Shown here: positions 1 through 11,493 of the stretch, in pieces | How the letters are laid out: each line of letters starts with the position of its first letter | Position numbering within the stretch: the stretch's first letter is position 1 | Assembly (NCBI GenBank): GCA_022385755.1 | Contig: MU278358.1 | Coordinates: forward strand, 573,133 to 637,132 | DNA length: 64,000 nt | DNA from: Trametopsis cervina | Lineage: Eukaryota > Basidiomycota > Agaricomycetes > Polyporales > Irpicaceae | Direction: 5' to 3' | Position numbers and translations under genes: made by a program | The notes under the pieces: model-generated | Told to the model about the DNA's origin: nothing | Database searches by the model: none | The model's input: the letters and a program-made list of their open reading frames with translations, nothing else

Positions 1-2
1 CC

Positions 3-623
3 ATCGTCATCTCCTCCGACGAAGAAGGGGGCCCACATATGCGTGCGCCGCGGCGGCATTCGCGTGTCATAGTCCAGTCGGATGGTGAAGGCGACGATGA
101 CGACGACGAGAACGACGAAGCGGGCCCGTCGGTGCGTGAGCCGCGGCGCCGTTCACAGACTGTCGTCCACTCGGATAGCGAAGAAGACGAGGACTCCGAA
201 GCTGGCCCTCCCGCACGTGCGCCGCGGCGCCAGCCGGCCTTCATCCACTCAGACGAGGAAGACGACGAGTTCGATGCTGGCCACGAGGACGACTTCGATG
301 GACGTAGCGACGAGAACAACGGGTTCGCTGTGTGGGTACATCGTGCTATGGACCAGTTGTTCCGCTGACCGATGTATGCACTGGGATAGGGGGGACCTTG
401 CTGCTATAGTGGCGCAACGTGAACGGTATGTCGTATTATTTTCTCTTTGACCCGCGATTCGAGTTCTGATTTGTCGTTTAGGGAGCTTTATGGCGAAGAC
501 GGGTCTGTGCCGCGAGGCCAAGGTGGAGGGATGAGCTATGAATGGGGGTATAGTGATGGGGGCGAGGATGATCAGAGCAACGACGGAGGCTATAGTGATG
601 GTGATGGCGGCGTGTACTTCTAG
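3..623 (+). CDS. 3' part of an acidic-repeat protein of unknown function
   Basis: The gene enters from the left edge, so its start is not in the window. The first 330 bases encode about three degenerate repeats of 27-30 residues. Each has a basic piece (RAPRRHS, REPRRRS, RAPRRQP), a short hydrophobic V/I-V/I-x-SD piece and a run of Asp/Glu. The last exon, from 482 after a clean intron 426-481 (GTATGT...TTTAG), gives a Gly/Asp/Ser-rich tail ending GGVYF and a stop at 621-623. The junction between these parts is unsettled. The repeat frame stops at 366-368, so an intron must lie near 332-409; two weak GT donors fit the phase. The family is not recognised. The charge pattern suggests a disordered nuclear protein, which is inference only. 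Confidence 0.55.
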
Positions 624-1574
624 GGAGGAGGGCATGCACGCGAATACGGTACACTCGTTTACACCCTTATGCAATATTTATTCTTTACATATCGAATGCT
701 GATTTCTTCGTTTCATCGGCGAATGGACCCTCTGCTGAGTGAGGTGTCACTTTTTTTTTTTGGAACTAGCATATTGTTGATACGGCCTTTGGTGGTTGGG
801 CCTTGGTCTGTATATCCAATTTAATGCAGTGCCATAATTTTTGCTATCATTCCGACCGCCGAGCTTTCTTAGAGTCACGACTCCAAGGCCAGTCTTTTGA
901 AAAGATGAAAAGAAGCGGTTCGAACGCCACAAACCTCCTTCCTTCCTTATTGAGACTGCACGAGAGCGCTCGTCGGGACAAACGCTGGTCGCATCGATCG
1001 TAGTGCTCACGATAAATCTTTTTCTGCTCGAGTATCTGGCATACGATAGATACTTATTGAGAGGCATAGAATTTTTGTCGACTATTGTGTGGTGTTCATG
1101 ATCATAAGCCGCTTTATTTGACGTGGGCTGCGGCGAGAGTTCGGAACACACGGCGGATTTCACGCACAGACCACTGCGCCAAGCACAAGGCTTCCAATGT
1201 AGCAACGTCTAAAAATGCATCCTGATGGGTGATTTTACATAATGTGGGCGCACAACAATCCTAGAAGTACAGCGTAACAATACACTGCCAACCCTCCGGT
1301 CCCAGCCCCCTTCCCTGGCGAAACCTCGTGGTAATCATCATCCTACAACATCTCCCCGCCCCCAGTAGTACAACAAAAAAATCCAAACAATATCGAATAA
1401 AAATGATAGTGTATGTCCATGAAATCGGACCGGCGACGTCGAACGAAAAGTGTCAATAATCAGGTTGGTGGTGAATGGGGAAGTGCCAGCGTGGCAATGC
1501 CACAGCTCTGTTGATTGGGTCAGACTATGTCGCTCTGTGCTGAGAGAAATTGCGCGTACCAGCTGATGGCAAAA
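624..1574. other. Intergenic, no gene supported
   Basis: This stretch holds the 3' flanks of the acidic-repeat gene and of the pheromone gene on the opposite strand. Open frames here (the longest is 152 codons on the minus strand, ending in a poly-Lys run from an A/T tract) have no recognisable domain, no credible splice structure and no CaaX end. Confidence 0.6.
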
Positions 1575-1691
1575 TCATACGATGACGCATGATACGTTCG
1601 AACCAGGTTTGGTCGATGAGCTCTCCTCATCATGAGGGATCTCGGGTTGCTCGGAAGCAAGAGGAGCAGCGAGGGTGAAGTAGGAATCCAT
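1575..1691 (-). CDS. Mating pheromone precursor (lipopeptide, CaaX end CVIV)
   Basis: This is a 38-codon intronless gene starting MDSYFTLAAPLASEQ and ending SNVSCVIV-stop. Basidiomycete mating pheromones are made as short precursors. They are farnesylated on the CaaX cysteine, trimmed, carboxymethylated and exported, then bind a STE3-type receptor on a compatible mate. The evidence is the length, the MDSxFT-like start found in many such precursors, the C-terminal CaaX box and a closely related copy at 39853-39969 (27 of 38 residues identical by hand alignment). The two differ most in the last 15 residues, which should form the mature peptide, so their receptor specificities may differ. A TATA box lies about 105 bases upstream (TATAAAAAG on the minus strand). 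The gene is too short for ordinary gene finders. The cleavage site that releases the mature peptide cannot be fixed from sequence. Confidence 0.9.
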   Translation of the reverse strand: MDSYFTLAAPLASEQPEIPHDEESSSTKPGSNVSCVIV

Positions 1692-2130
1692 TTGTGAGTT
1701 CTGGAGTGAAGTCTCGGGTTGGATTCGCTAGTAGTGGTGCTGGTTGGCTGCTTTGCAGGTGGAGCGGTGAGGGGTCTCTTGGGGAATCGCCTGCTTTTTA
1801 TACAGGTCTCGAGGAGACGGAAACAAAAAAGATATCTCCCCCTGGCTCCGATTACCATAGATCCCGAGCATTCTGTGTGCAATGCGGTGTAGTCGGCCGT
1901 CGTTCTTGACAGCGGCCCTGGGAGGATACAATTAGTGCGACCGGCCGTGAGGTGTGTGACCGTATGCTTTTCGCAGGACTGGGCTGGGCTGACAATAACG
2001 GTTGGCGCTGGACGTCGGGTTACACAATTGGCCCTACTGGCTGGCCGTACCGGATGCAGACTCACAGTTACCAGTTGGTTTTGAGGATGCCTACATGTGG
2101 TTGCCAATTGTCATGTCTCACAATTAGGAT
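1692..2130 (-). promoter_or_regulatory. Promoter of the left pheromone gene with TATA box and three conserved blocks
   Basis: Read on the minus strand, TATAAAAAG (1795-1802) lies about 105 bases before the ATG. Further upstream are three blocks that recur in the same order in the promoter of the other pheromone gene. Block A is 1921-1950 (TCACGGCC, 7 bases, then CTAATTGTAT). Block B is 2021-2033 (GGCCAATTGTGT). Block C is 2104-2127 (CTAATTGT...TGACAATTGG). The leader just before the ATG is also similar in both genes. These are candidate binding sites for mating-regulated transcription factors; the factor is not known from the sequence. Confidence 0.7.
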
Positions 2131-2595
2131 GTCAAGTCGTGGTTATCGGACTTTGAATCTTTCTGTTTATCGTTGTGAAAACAGTTCAAGCGGGAGGATT
2201 TTCGACTTCCTTGCTCAGTCATAGACTACTTAGAAATGACAGAGTTGCCGCAGAGAATGTATGGTCGGCGAAATGAGAGTGCAAGCTGGATGATTGTACC
2301 TGGTCAAGACGCGTCGGCCGGCCCTGTTGCGGCACGCGTCTGGTCTTCGGCGCTCCGACCATCCCTCACGTCATAGTTCTCTCTGCGTATGTCACACAAC
2401 TTCGTAACATCCCCTACGTCGCGTCAAGAGCCCTTGCACAGACTCCCTTCGCACTGGCGAGACAAGACGTCCTGAACGCCATGAGCATTGTTGGTAAAGC
2501 CTAGAGACCCCCGAGGCAGGCTCAACTGCACGCCAACACGTGGTGGCCCAGATCTGATCAATGCTGGGAGACGGCCCAAGTCGCACCTCAGCCTC
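2131..2595. other. Intergenic, divergent upstream region
   Basis: The stretch lies between the pheromone promoter and the first ATG of the ATPase gene. The ATPase reading frame stays open upstream of 2596 for about 100 bases without an ATG. Nothing else is recognisable. Confidence 0.5.
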
Positions 2596-5541
2596 ATGTC
2601 GCCTCGTTACTTCATCAAGTCCCCAGCATGCGTCCGCAACGACTGCACGAGACACGGCAGTGCACAAGCCAGTGTTATCGTGCACGACTCTGCAGGCTCT
2701 CGAATGAACCATCTTGTATCTCATTCCACCGGTCGCAGCAACCTCCACCTCGCCAACTTCTATCGACCATTGAGCACGCTCACGCCTGCATATCATCCCT
2801 CGACTTCCTCAATATCGATTATGGCACGCACCGGAGGACCCTCACCCAATCATGAGAGGCTGAACAGAGTCCACCAACAGAGCGCAGCGCAACGCGTGCG
2901 CACGTACTCCCAGTCGCAGTCACGCCGATCGAGCGTGTTCAGGACGAGCATACATAGCTCCTCTACCACGCTTCATCTATCCTGGCTTATCCGCTCTAAC
3001 CTTCCATCGGCACGCAGGGGCATGCCCCTGCCAGGAGACAGCCAGAAACGACATTTCTTCGGCGTAGGAGAGGTAATTGGCGTCCTGGCGAACGTACGTA
3101 CGACCCATACTATCATCATTCGTGCCATCTCACGAGCAAATGCAGCCGTCGGAGACCCTTCGCTCCCTAACGGAGTCGAAGCGGCTACTAGAGGAAACGC
3201 GTAGGGAACTGGCTGAAGCCCGAGAGCGGGCTCAATTGAGCCCAACACACACATTCTCGCCGCTACCGAACTTTTTCGAGAGGCCTGCAGAAATCAAAGC
3301 GATCGAAAGAGCACTTGAAGGTGCTCCATCGTTCACCGTACTGTTTGGCGCTAGTAGCGTCGGCAAGGTACTACAACTATCCAAGACGATGATGCTTTGC
3401 TGATCAGAAGCTTAGACAGCCCTCCTTCGCCAAGTCCTGACTGGATCCAAATACCGCGTTCTTCATTTTGACCTTCGCATTGCCGGGTTTGCTGACTTAG
3501 CCAGCCTGTATTTCAGTCTGAGGTATGTTTGTGTGGATTGCGGTGCTCGTTTCTAAAGCTCACAAGACGGATTAGCCAACAAATGGAAGCTTTCTTCACG
3601 GGGATAGCAAACGATCCGGACCTGCCTGGATACGAGGATTTTGAGAAACAGGCTTGGGGATTCAAGGTATGCGATGTTATTGAGCAAAGAGACTAAGCCT
3701 AAACACCACCAATACAGCACGATCGATTGAACGTTGAACGCCGCGTCACCAGTAGTGCATCGGGGGATGGTCCGGGGGCTGCCTCGTTGGGCGACATCAA
3801 AACAAGTGATGTTGCACGACTCATGGAATTATTCCAGGTCGGTTTTAGGTCTTTATTGATCTGCTTTCTATGATGCTCATGGTTTCTACAGAGCTCGCTA
3901 TTACGATATTGGAACTTCCAGCCATCACAAGCATCACTGAAGGAGCATGCTAAAAATGAGACGAGCCCATCGTCAGGGCAGAGTAGTGCCACCTTGACTA
4001 ACAAGCCTTCACGACTTGGCTGGTTTCGTCGGAAGACGAATGCGTCGACCCTCAATTTACGCCCGCCACCACCCATCACCGAGAAACCTGACGAAAATGG
4101 AAGGGTCAGGGAGCCTCCCGCCAAGAAGATGCCAGTTTTCTTCATTGACGAGGCTCACAAACTGTAAGTGACTATTGACTTATGTCGCCGCCCCTTTCTC
4201 AAGGATATTCAGGCCTGCTTTGATACGGTCCACGGATGCCATGAAGACCATTCTGGATGCCATGGTGGTCATCACGAAGCAGGATCGGTTATGTCACGTA
4301 GTACATGCGACCAGCGACCCCTTCTATCAGACATGGCTTCGTCAACTGAACGTCATGCAGCATTGCAAGGTAGTCATCCTTGTGCATTCTGTGATAGACA
4401 CGATACTGACCCGCTGCGGTCGATAGATCCTTACAATCGGTGACTACCCGAAGCAGGATGTCAGGAAGTACTTCATGGAGAAGATAGTTCCTACACTGGA
4501 CCGACGAACAATTGCCGGTCTCAATTTTGAGAGGCTGTATGAGGCGTTTGGTGGAAAGCTGGCGCATTGGCAAGATTATATCACTGATTATGGTCAGTTC
4601 CTACAATATAGTCTTCTAGGTCACCCTTCCCCTGACTTTTATGTCCTCACAAAGTGAACAGCAGTGGGAGACTGGATGGTAGGTCTCCTGCCATGTGATG
4701 TGAGCCCTAACTAAGAAACATCATAGTCAAACAGAGTTCACATTTTCTGCAAGCCCACGCGCTGCTTAACCTACATGTCATTCATTCGGCACAAGCGCCG
4801 CCTCCTGGTGAAGAGCAGGACAATCCGACGTCTCCTCGCCAAGGCAGTCACGCCGGACAAGGACGTTCTGGCCCAGCCGATCCCAATGCATCGGGTGTTC
4901 AACGTACACCGTCGTCCCAGCCGCTCAGCACGGGAACTGGTTTCCGGATATATTCACCGCTGACACTCTCAGTCGACCCCCATCATTCACCTTCCACGAT
5001 CACCCCCGGCACAGGTTCCGACTCTTCAGCGGAGTTCACTGCGATCCAACTTCTGAAAGTGATGAATCGTTTTGCGCAGCCAGAGACGCGTGCCCTATCG
5101 TACTTCCATCTTTGCCGGGAGATGGGTGCGAGAGCCGTGGATGGGATGGTCCGCGGAAGAATCCTAGACCTCAGGTGGACAGACCCTGTTTCCCGGGAAG
5201 GATGGGACCCTAGGGTGCTGAGTATGCATGTTCGGCAGAGCCTACATGCCAACCGCGCGGCTGCTGGGGCCCAGAGCAGCGCGACGATGGTGAACGAACT
5301 TCCAGAGACGGCAGAAGACGGGATGGTTCCTCTTTCGGATGAGGAGTTTCACCGAGAAGAGCAACGGCTCTTCGAGCTGCGGGGCGGTATTGAGGACGAG
5401 GAGGAGATCGTTGGGCCGAAGTTGGTACCGACAACACCCATCATGCGGTTTGCGATGAAGGAGGTCGTTCAGGAGTATTATGCCGACGACGATGGGACTG
5501 TATCTGAGTATGCGTCTCTCTCTGAAGTGGAGGAGTATTGA
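2596..5541 (+). CDS. P-loop (AAA-type) ATPase with possible mitochondrial leader
   Basis: A multi-exon gene; the first junctions are 2596-3093, 3146-3367 and 3416 onward, all phase-consistent. The Walker A motif FGASSVGKT is split by the second intron and the Walker B/DEAH-like motif is VFFIDEAHK, so the core is a nucleotide-binding ATPase of the STAND/archaeal-ATPase type. A helical stretch rich in Glu/Arg (ESKRLLEETRRELAEARER) comes just before the core, and a variable Pro/Ser linker follows it (about 4750-5040). The protein ends in an acidic tail, SLSEVEEY. The N-terminus is rich in Ser, Arg and His and poor in acid, like a mitochondrial leader; this is inference. In-frame ATGs at 2704 and 2821 are alternative starts. 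The cellular role is not recognised. Similar proteins are common, and mostly unnamed, in basidiomycetes. Confidence 0.75.
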
Positions 5542-5937
5542 ACGCGGGGCTGATGCCCATCCTTCCCTTTCTATTTGGACTGTACGCAGATCATGCATGT
5601 GCAGCACTTGTTCATTTGGATATCTTACATACACGCACCCCTGGATGTTTCTCGGTGATAATTTAATGTACAACAGCAATTCGCTGTATAGGCGAATCAA
5701 GGTGTATCAAGGGTGCACTGAGCGTCTCAGCCTGCCCTAATGTTGCTCTGACAATGGACGCGCGCATCTTGAATTGCATCTCGACTGTCACGTCCTCAAG
5801 GCGCACTGCTTTGTGATAGGCCGCAGTTCCAACTGTACAGCCACTGGACCAAACCATATAAGTATGAGGCCCCCCACTCTGCCCCCCTCCAACGTTCGTT
5901 TCCTGCGAACATCCATAACATAACATAACATCTATAC
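5542..5937 (+). promoter_or_regulatory. Intergenic region with the likely Argonaute promoter
   Basis: ATATAAGTA at about 5856-5864 is a TATA-like site some 75-80 bases before the Argonaute ATG. The leader just before the ATG is an ACATAACATAACAT-type repeat with no upstream ATG close by. No gene is seen in this stretch. Confidence 0.4.
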
Positions 5938-8900
5938 ATGAGCGGACGAGGACGTGGGCGAGGTCGAGGCGACGATAGCCCTCGAGGTCGAGGATCTCCC
6001 GACCGTGGCGGCCGTGGTGGCTTCCGTGGACGTGGCAGCGGTGACAGGGGAGGCTATGGCAGTGGCGACAGAGGCGGCTATGGCAGCCGAGGTGGGTACG
6101 GCGGTGGCGATCGAGGCGGGTATGGTGGTGGCGATCGGGGTGGATATGGCGGTGGTGACCGAGGTGGATATAGAGGTCGTGGTAGTGGTGGGGGGTTCAG
6201 AGGCCGTGGCGGCCCTCCTGGTCCCAGAGAGCAGGGCGGGTGAGGACCTTTGATCATCTCTCAGTTAAGTCCCTACGAGCTAACATCCTCGACGCTACAG
6301 TATATTCAACCCCGGGCCCGCCAACGTCGATGCACGTTTGGCAAACAATTCTGAGGATACCGTCGTCGCATCGCTCCAGTCCCTGACCTTAAACGACAAT
6401 GAACTCCCCATTCGGCCTGGATTCGGTACCGTCGGGACCGCTATCAAACTCCGAACAAATTTCTTCCCTGTGAAGGTCCCGAAGGGACCCTTGTACGAAT
6501 ACGACGTGGCCATTGCACAGTCGGGTCCGACTCCTAGGGAGGTCACCGTCAGGCGTCTCAAGAGGCGTATCTTCCAGCTGGCGGAACAGACCAATGACTG
6601 GGGACAGGCCAACATGACGGGCCGAGTGGCTCATGACCATTCGAGCAAACTGATCTCGGTGTTCCAGCTTCCCCAACCATTGGTGATCCGTGTCCCGTAC
6701 ACTGACGAAGACGAGGGAGATGTTCCTCCCCAGCCGGCTAAGCCGAAGGGAGGGAAGAAGGGTGGAGGGAAGAAGCCCCTGCCGCCAAAGGAATACACGT
6801 TAACAATAACATATATCCAAGATCTGGAAACAGAGAGTTTGGTCAAGTACGTCCTCGCATTATCTTCCTCCCACAAGGCTATGCAAAACGTCTTGAGGTG
6901 CATTCCACCGGAACATAGTCGTTCAGGGTGTCTGTGCCTTCAGACGTTTGCTTGTTTTTGTCTGCTCTTCTTTCTCGTACTTTCGCGAACTATACTGTTC
7001 GATCCTTCGAGGAAGGGCTCTGAAGTCAATGCTTTCGGTCCCTCTCTTTGATGGTCTAGTACCTTTTCATACTGACTATCATATCTTTTGTCAAGCTACC
7101 TCGCCGGACAACCTCAATACCGAGGCTACGATGTCTTGCCGGTCATTTCCGCTCTCAACCTCATACTTGCCGCTTACCCTGGCCGATCCGCGAGCGAAGG
7201 TGTGAGGGTGGGAAGGAATAAATTCTTCCATTATTCTGCTGCTGAGCCGCCGACACCACTTGGAGCCGGTCTAGAAGCTTGGCGAGGCTTCTACTCGTCC
7301 GTGCGGCCTGCCCATAAACAACTCATGGTAAACGTGAATGTTTGTACAACTGCTTTCTATACCCCCGGAAATCTCGCGGAGAGTCTTCAATCTTTCATGA
7401 ATGCTTCGTTCTCAGCCCGCCCGAATGCCTTCTGCAAGGGCGTACGCATCAAGACTACTCACCTCGGGCATCGGAAGACTATTGGTGGCGTCTCGTCTTT
7501 CAACGCCAGGAATTATTCGTTCGACTCCGACAAGCACGGAAAGGTTACAGTTGAGCAGTACTTCGCGAAAGGTACCTGACTTTATTCCGTTTTGTGCGGA
7601 AGCTTATTGCTCACTCCCATTAGAGTACGGGATCACGCTGCGATACGCTCACCTGCCTCTCGTTGATGTCGGAGGGCCGCAATCCAAGAAGAAAAATCTT
7701 TTGCCAGCAGAAGTGTGTATTATTCTTGAGAAGCAGCCCTTCCGCGGCAAACTCCTTGAAGAGCATACGGCGGAGATGATCAAAGTCGCTGCCCGCTATC
7801 CCAATATCAATGCCGCCGCGATCACCCAGCGTGGTATACGGGAGTTGGGATACTTCGACAATCAGGAACCACTTGGCGTTTTTGGCGTTAGCATCGGCAA
7901 GGAGATGGCGGTCGTACCTGGTCGCATTCTTCCTGCACCAAACATCCGGTACGGACAGGGTGCTCCGCGAGTGGACGAGCGGGCTGGATGGAATCTCCGC
8001 GATGTACGATTTGCCGTCGGTGGCAGGTTGGATAACTGGGCGGTCTTGCTGATCAGGGATCGTGGCCGCGCCGAGTTCGATGGACCGAACGACCCTGCAC
8101 TTCAACAGACGATCAAGGGATTCACCGACATGTGCAGAAAGTCCGGTGTCAGTGTCATAGGACCACCAGCCAGTGTAGTAGAAGCTCATCTACCGCCCAA
8201 GTCGCGTGAACAGCCCCTGCGAGCGGACGCTATAAACACCATACGCGCTGCGATGATCTCTATCAAGAAAAAGCCGAGCTTCTTCTTCGTCATCCTGTCC
8301 AACGGCGACCGGCACATATACTCTGGGTTGAAGCATCTGACCGACAGCTATCTCGACATCGCAACTGTCTGTGTGCAGGTCGAGAAGATCCGTAAAGAGA
8401 AGGGCCAGTTGCAATACTTCGCTAACGTCGCTCTCAAACTGAATATGAAACTGGGCGGCGTCAACCACCGCATGGAAGGGAGAAGCTCTACCTGGCTGAA
8501 CCAGACACCAACCATGTTGGTTGGAATCGACGTCACACATCCCGGCTTTGGGACAGTTCAGGGAACGCCTTCGATCGCTGCTGTCGTCGCCAGCATCGAC
8601 AAGGATTACGGTCAATTCCCTGCAAGTCTGCGTATTCAGGAGACCAAGAAAGAGGTACGCTCGTCTTCACCCATGCGTTGACACAAGAACTCAAAGTATG
8701 CAGATGGTCTCGGACCTGGCCGGTATGATGGTGGAACGTCTGAAGGCATTCCAGGCCAAGAGTGGTACCCTTCCGAAACGGATCCTTGTATATCGCGACG
8801 GTGTATCCGAAGTGAGAGCACATATAGCCTGGCATACACGGTTCTGACACTCAACACAGGGGCAATTCCTTATTGTCGTGATGGACGAAATGCCAAAAAT

Positions 8901-9513
8901 TCGAGAGTCATTCCGCAAATTCATGGATGGCAATAAGCCCTACACTCCTAAACTGACTATCGTCGTTTGTGGTAAACGACACCACACCCGATTTTATCCC
9001 ACCGACGCCGAGCACGCCGCGGCGGACGGCAACCCGCGGCCTGGAACGGTCGTCGATCGGGGTGTGACAGCGGTTTATGAGTATGACTTCTTCCTCCAGG
9101 GTGAGTTACACGGATACTCGCAGTGATGCGCGTACTGTTTAAGAATGCTGATTGGTCTGGTGTCAGCGCACGGTGGGCTGCAAGGAACAACACGACCCAC
9201 ACATTACTACGTTGTTCACGACGAAATTGGATTCGCTGCGGACTTGCTCCAAACGCTCACCAACGACGTGAGCTATATGTTCGCCCGCGCAACGAAAGCA
9301 GTGAGCCTTGTCTCGCCTGCCTATTACGCCGATCTTGCCTGCGAGCGGGGCCGTTGTTACCTCCACAAGCTGCTCCAGGGATTTTCCGACTCGGGAACGA
9401 CTGTAGGCAGTACGGATCCCGAGGAGCAGCAGAACCGGGTTTTCCAAGAAGGGACATCTTTGTGGCACGGCGGAGTGGGCAAGAATTTGAGCAACACCAT
9501 GTTCTATCTCTGA
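5938..9513 (+). CDS. Argonaute protein (RNA interference)
   Basis: Seven exons fit in phase: 5938-6239, 6301-6846, 7096-7571, 7624-8654, 8704-8811, 8860-9100, 9167-9513. They give 1016 residues, a normal Argonaute length. The first exon is an RGG/GGY-repeat leader of about 100 residues, as in many fungal and animal Argonautes, and a likely target for arginine methylation. The N domain follows, then a linker with SYLAGQP/NYLAGQ and VGRNKFF motifs, then PAZ and Piwi. In Piwi the slicer residues are visible in GIDVTHPG (first Asp), YRDGVSEGQ (second Asp) and RPTHYYVVHDE (His), so cleavage activity is likely. The protein binds small RNAs and silences matching transcripts. The second intron (6847-7095) is 249 bases, four to five times the usual size here. 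The C-terminus NTMFYL matches the buried Argonaute tail (MYFL/MFYV type). Confidence 0.95.
5940..6236 (+). repeat. RGG / GGDRGGYG coding repeat
   Basis: The first Argonaute exon is built of repeats coding GDRGGYG-type units (at least six), flanked by RGRG runs. The DNA is GGNGGCGAYCGAGG-like and strongly G-rich on the plus strand. Confidence 0.85.
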
Positions 9514-9967
9514 AACATTGTATCCATGGGGACTTAGTCCCGGCAAGCGTCTGTACTACTACCACGCTTGGATTGAACTAGCTATGTACTATATACAACA
9601 CATGTATACTCGTGACCGCGAACCTTGTCAGTGAGGATGTGAACAACACGCCCGCGGGGATTTTGACCATCAGAAGAGCCTCTTTGAGAACAAGTCGTGG
9701 TCGCGCAATGTGCGAACGGCACTGTGGTCTTACGGCGGGTTAAGCAGAGATCAGCAGGCGCCCGAGGGTTAGTATAAGCGAATGACCAAATCCGGTCAAG
9801 GCACCATCTCTCAACACGACAAGGGGACGTCCCAAAATGGGCACAAGGGTCGACAGTCGGTGTCCAAGCATAAATATCCGTGCAAAGTATAGGGCTATGT
9901 TTCCTCGTCGTCCCTTCTGCAGCGCCTCCCACTGTACTCGACCCGCCCACAGAACAAACCAAGCAGG
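9514..9967 (+). other. Intergenic: Argonaute 3' end and receptor promoter
   Basis: No gene is seen. Near the receptor, ACAAGGG-type sequences occur at about 9820-9850. They loosely resemble the pheromone-response element bound by HMG-box factors in other basidiomycetes, but a match this short is weak. The CTAATTGT blocks of the pheromone promoters are not present here. Confidence 0.4.
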
Positions 9968-11493
9968 ATGGATCCCGTTCTCCAGGCCCTCACCGCCGCC
10001 TCATGCATCTCTGCAATCTTGGTTTGGATCCCAGCGTACTGGCATTTCAAAGGTGAGGATCTCACGCTCTAACCGCTGGCCTTGATTTGCTGAACAAGGG
10101 CCCACAGCGGGAAATGTCGGATGCCTTCTGCTGATCACTTGGATCGTTACGCTTAGCTTGATGCAGGTCATCTGCAACCTAGTCTGGAGGGACAATGCGT
10201 ATGATATGCTGCCGGTATGGTGTGAAATTGGTCAGTCTCTTGTTCTTAAGCAGTAAATTTGGCGCGGGCTCATGGACGCAATGCAGTCATTCGCTTCCGA
10301 TTTGCTGCAGGATATGGTATCCCTCTGGCGGATCTGATCATAAGTCGTCGCCTCTACCTGATCGCAAACACGAAGACAGTCTCCAACACCCGGTGGGACA
10401 AACGTCGTGCCGCGCTAGTTGATCTCGCCATTGGATTGACTTTACCCATTGCCAGCATGGGACTTTGTGAGTTGTCATCATTCATGCTAGTTCCAATGCC
10501 TCGTACTCATATGTCTCATTACAGTGTGGTTTATTCAGGGTCATCGCTACGATATCCTAGAGGGATACGGCCCAGCAGTCGCGATTCCCCCGACAGCTAT
10601 CTCATTGATTCTGCAGTCCGTGCCTATAGTAGTGATTTCGTTGATGTCGGCCATCTACAGTGGTACGTTTTCATCACAATCTGCCCTAGGACATTGAATC
10701 TGATTTATGTCTTGCAGTACTCAGCCTTCGCATCTTCCTGCGCCGCCGTGAACAGTTCAAGGACCTGCTCTCGTCCAGTGGTGTCGCCCCCTCCCTGTAC
10801 ATTCGGCTCATGGCCCTCTGCCTGGTTGAAATCGTAGTGGAGCTGCCTTTGTCCATCTGGATAATGGTTAGGATGGCTACGGTCCCCTTTTACCCCTACC
10901 GCGGCCTCGCCGATCTGCACTGGGGATTCAACCGTGTCTTCCTGTACCCCATCGCTCAGTGGTTGCCGCTATCGGGCTACTCCGTCACAATTTCGGCGTG
11001 GCTCGTTGCTGGCACCGGCATCGTGTTCTTCTGCCTGTTCGGCTTTGCCGAGGAGGCGCGCACGCACTACCGTCTCGCGTTCTCCACGGTCGCGAAGAAG
11101 CTCGGTTATGCCACCACCGCTGGCTCGTTCGACTCAAGCAGAGGCTATTCGAGCAAGGGTTCGAAGGTTGGCGCTACCATCCCCAGCTTCATCCAGCGCG
11201 GCACGCGAACACGTTCGATCTCCTCTTTCGACGACGAACTGTCCGCCGGAGACTTCGATACCCTCGATATCGAGGAGAAGAAGGCGTACCAGGCCTCTGA
11301 TGCGTCGTTCGTCTCGAGCGAGCCGGTGACGCCTGTCGATGGCGTTTACGTGCACCATACGCAACAGGTCAAGGTCGATCTTGCCGAGCAACAACCTACG
11401 TCGGACTTCATCGACATCGAAGCGAGGGTGCATCGCCACGAACCGCAGCCCGATGTGCCCTCCTCAGTACGCGACTCGCTGCATATGGTGTAA
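9968..11493 (+). CDS. STE3: STE3-type mating pheromone receptor (7-TM GPCR)
   Basis: Five exons fit exactly: 9968-10052, 10108-10230, 10287-10466, 10525-10662, 10718-11493, giving 433 residues. The start MDPVLQALTAASC is followed by the first membrane helix (ISAILVWIPAYWHFK). Then come NVGCLLLITWI, the second-loop motif NLVWRDNAYDMLPVWCEI, NRRLYLIA-like SRRLYLIANTKTVS, and DLAIGLTLP, all typical of fungal class D (STE3) receptors. The last 130 residues form a hydrophilic Ser/Thr-rich cytoplasmic tail. The receptor binds farnesylated pheromone from a compatible partner and signals through a heterotrimeric G protein to control nuclear migration and clamp fusion. A pheromone precursor lies 8.3 kb to the left and another 28 kb to the right, which favours a mating-type role over the non-mating STE3 paralogs found elsewhere in these genomes. 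Confidence 0.95.

Noticed and set aside
747..1205. 152-codon minus-strand open frame
   Set aside because: No domain, ends in a poly-Lys run from an A/T tract, and no promoter or splice sites; treated as chance.
1520..2107. 195-codon minus-strand open frame across the left pheromone gene
   Set aside because: It overlaps the pheromone gene and its promoter in another frame; its composition reflects the promoter DNA, not a protein.
9514..9967. A third pheromone gene close to the receptor
   Set aside because: Searched both strands for an ATGGA start with a CaaX stop; none found here, nor in the other gaps checked by eye. A divergent one could be missed.
10705..11439. Antisense open frames across the receptor's last exon
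   Set aside because: They are shadows of the long receptor exon; no independent start signals or domains.
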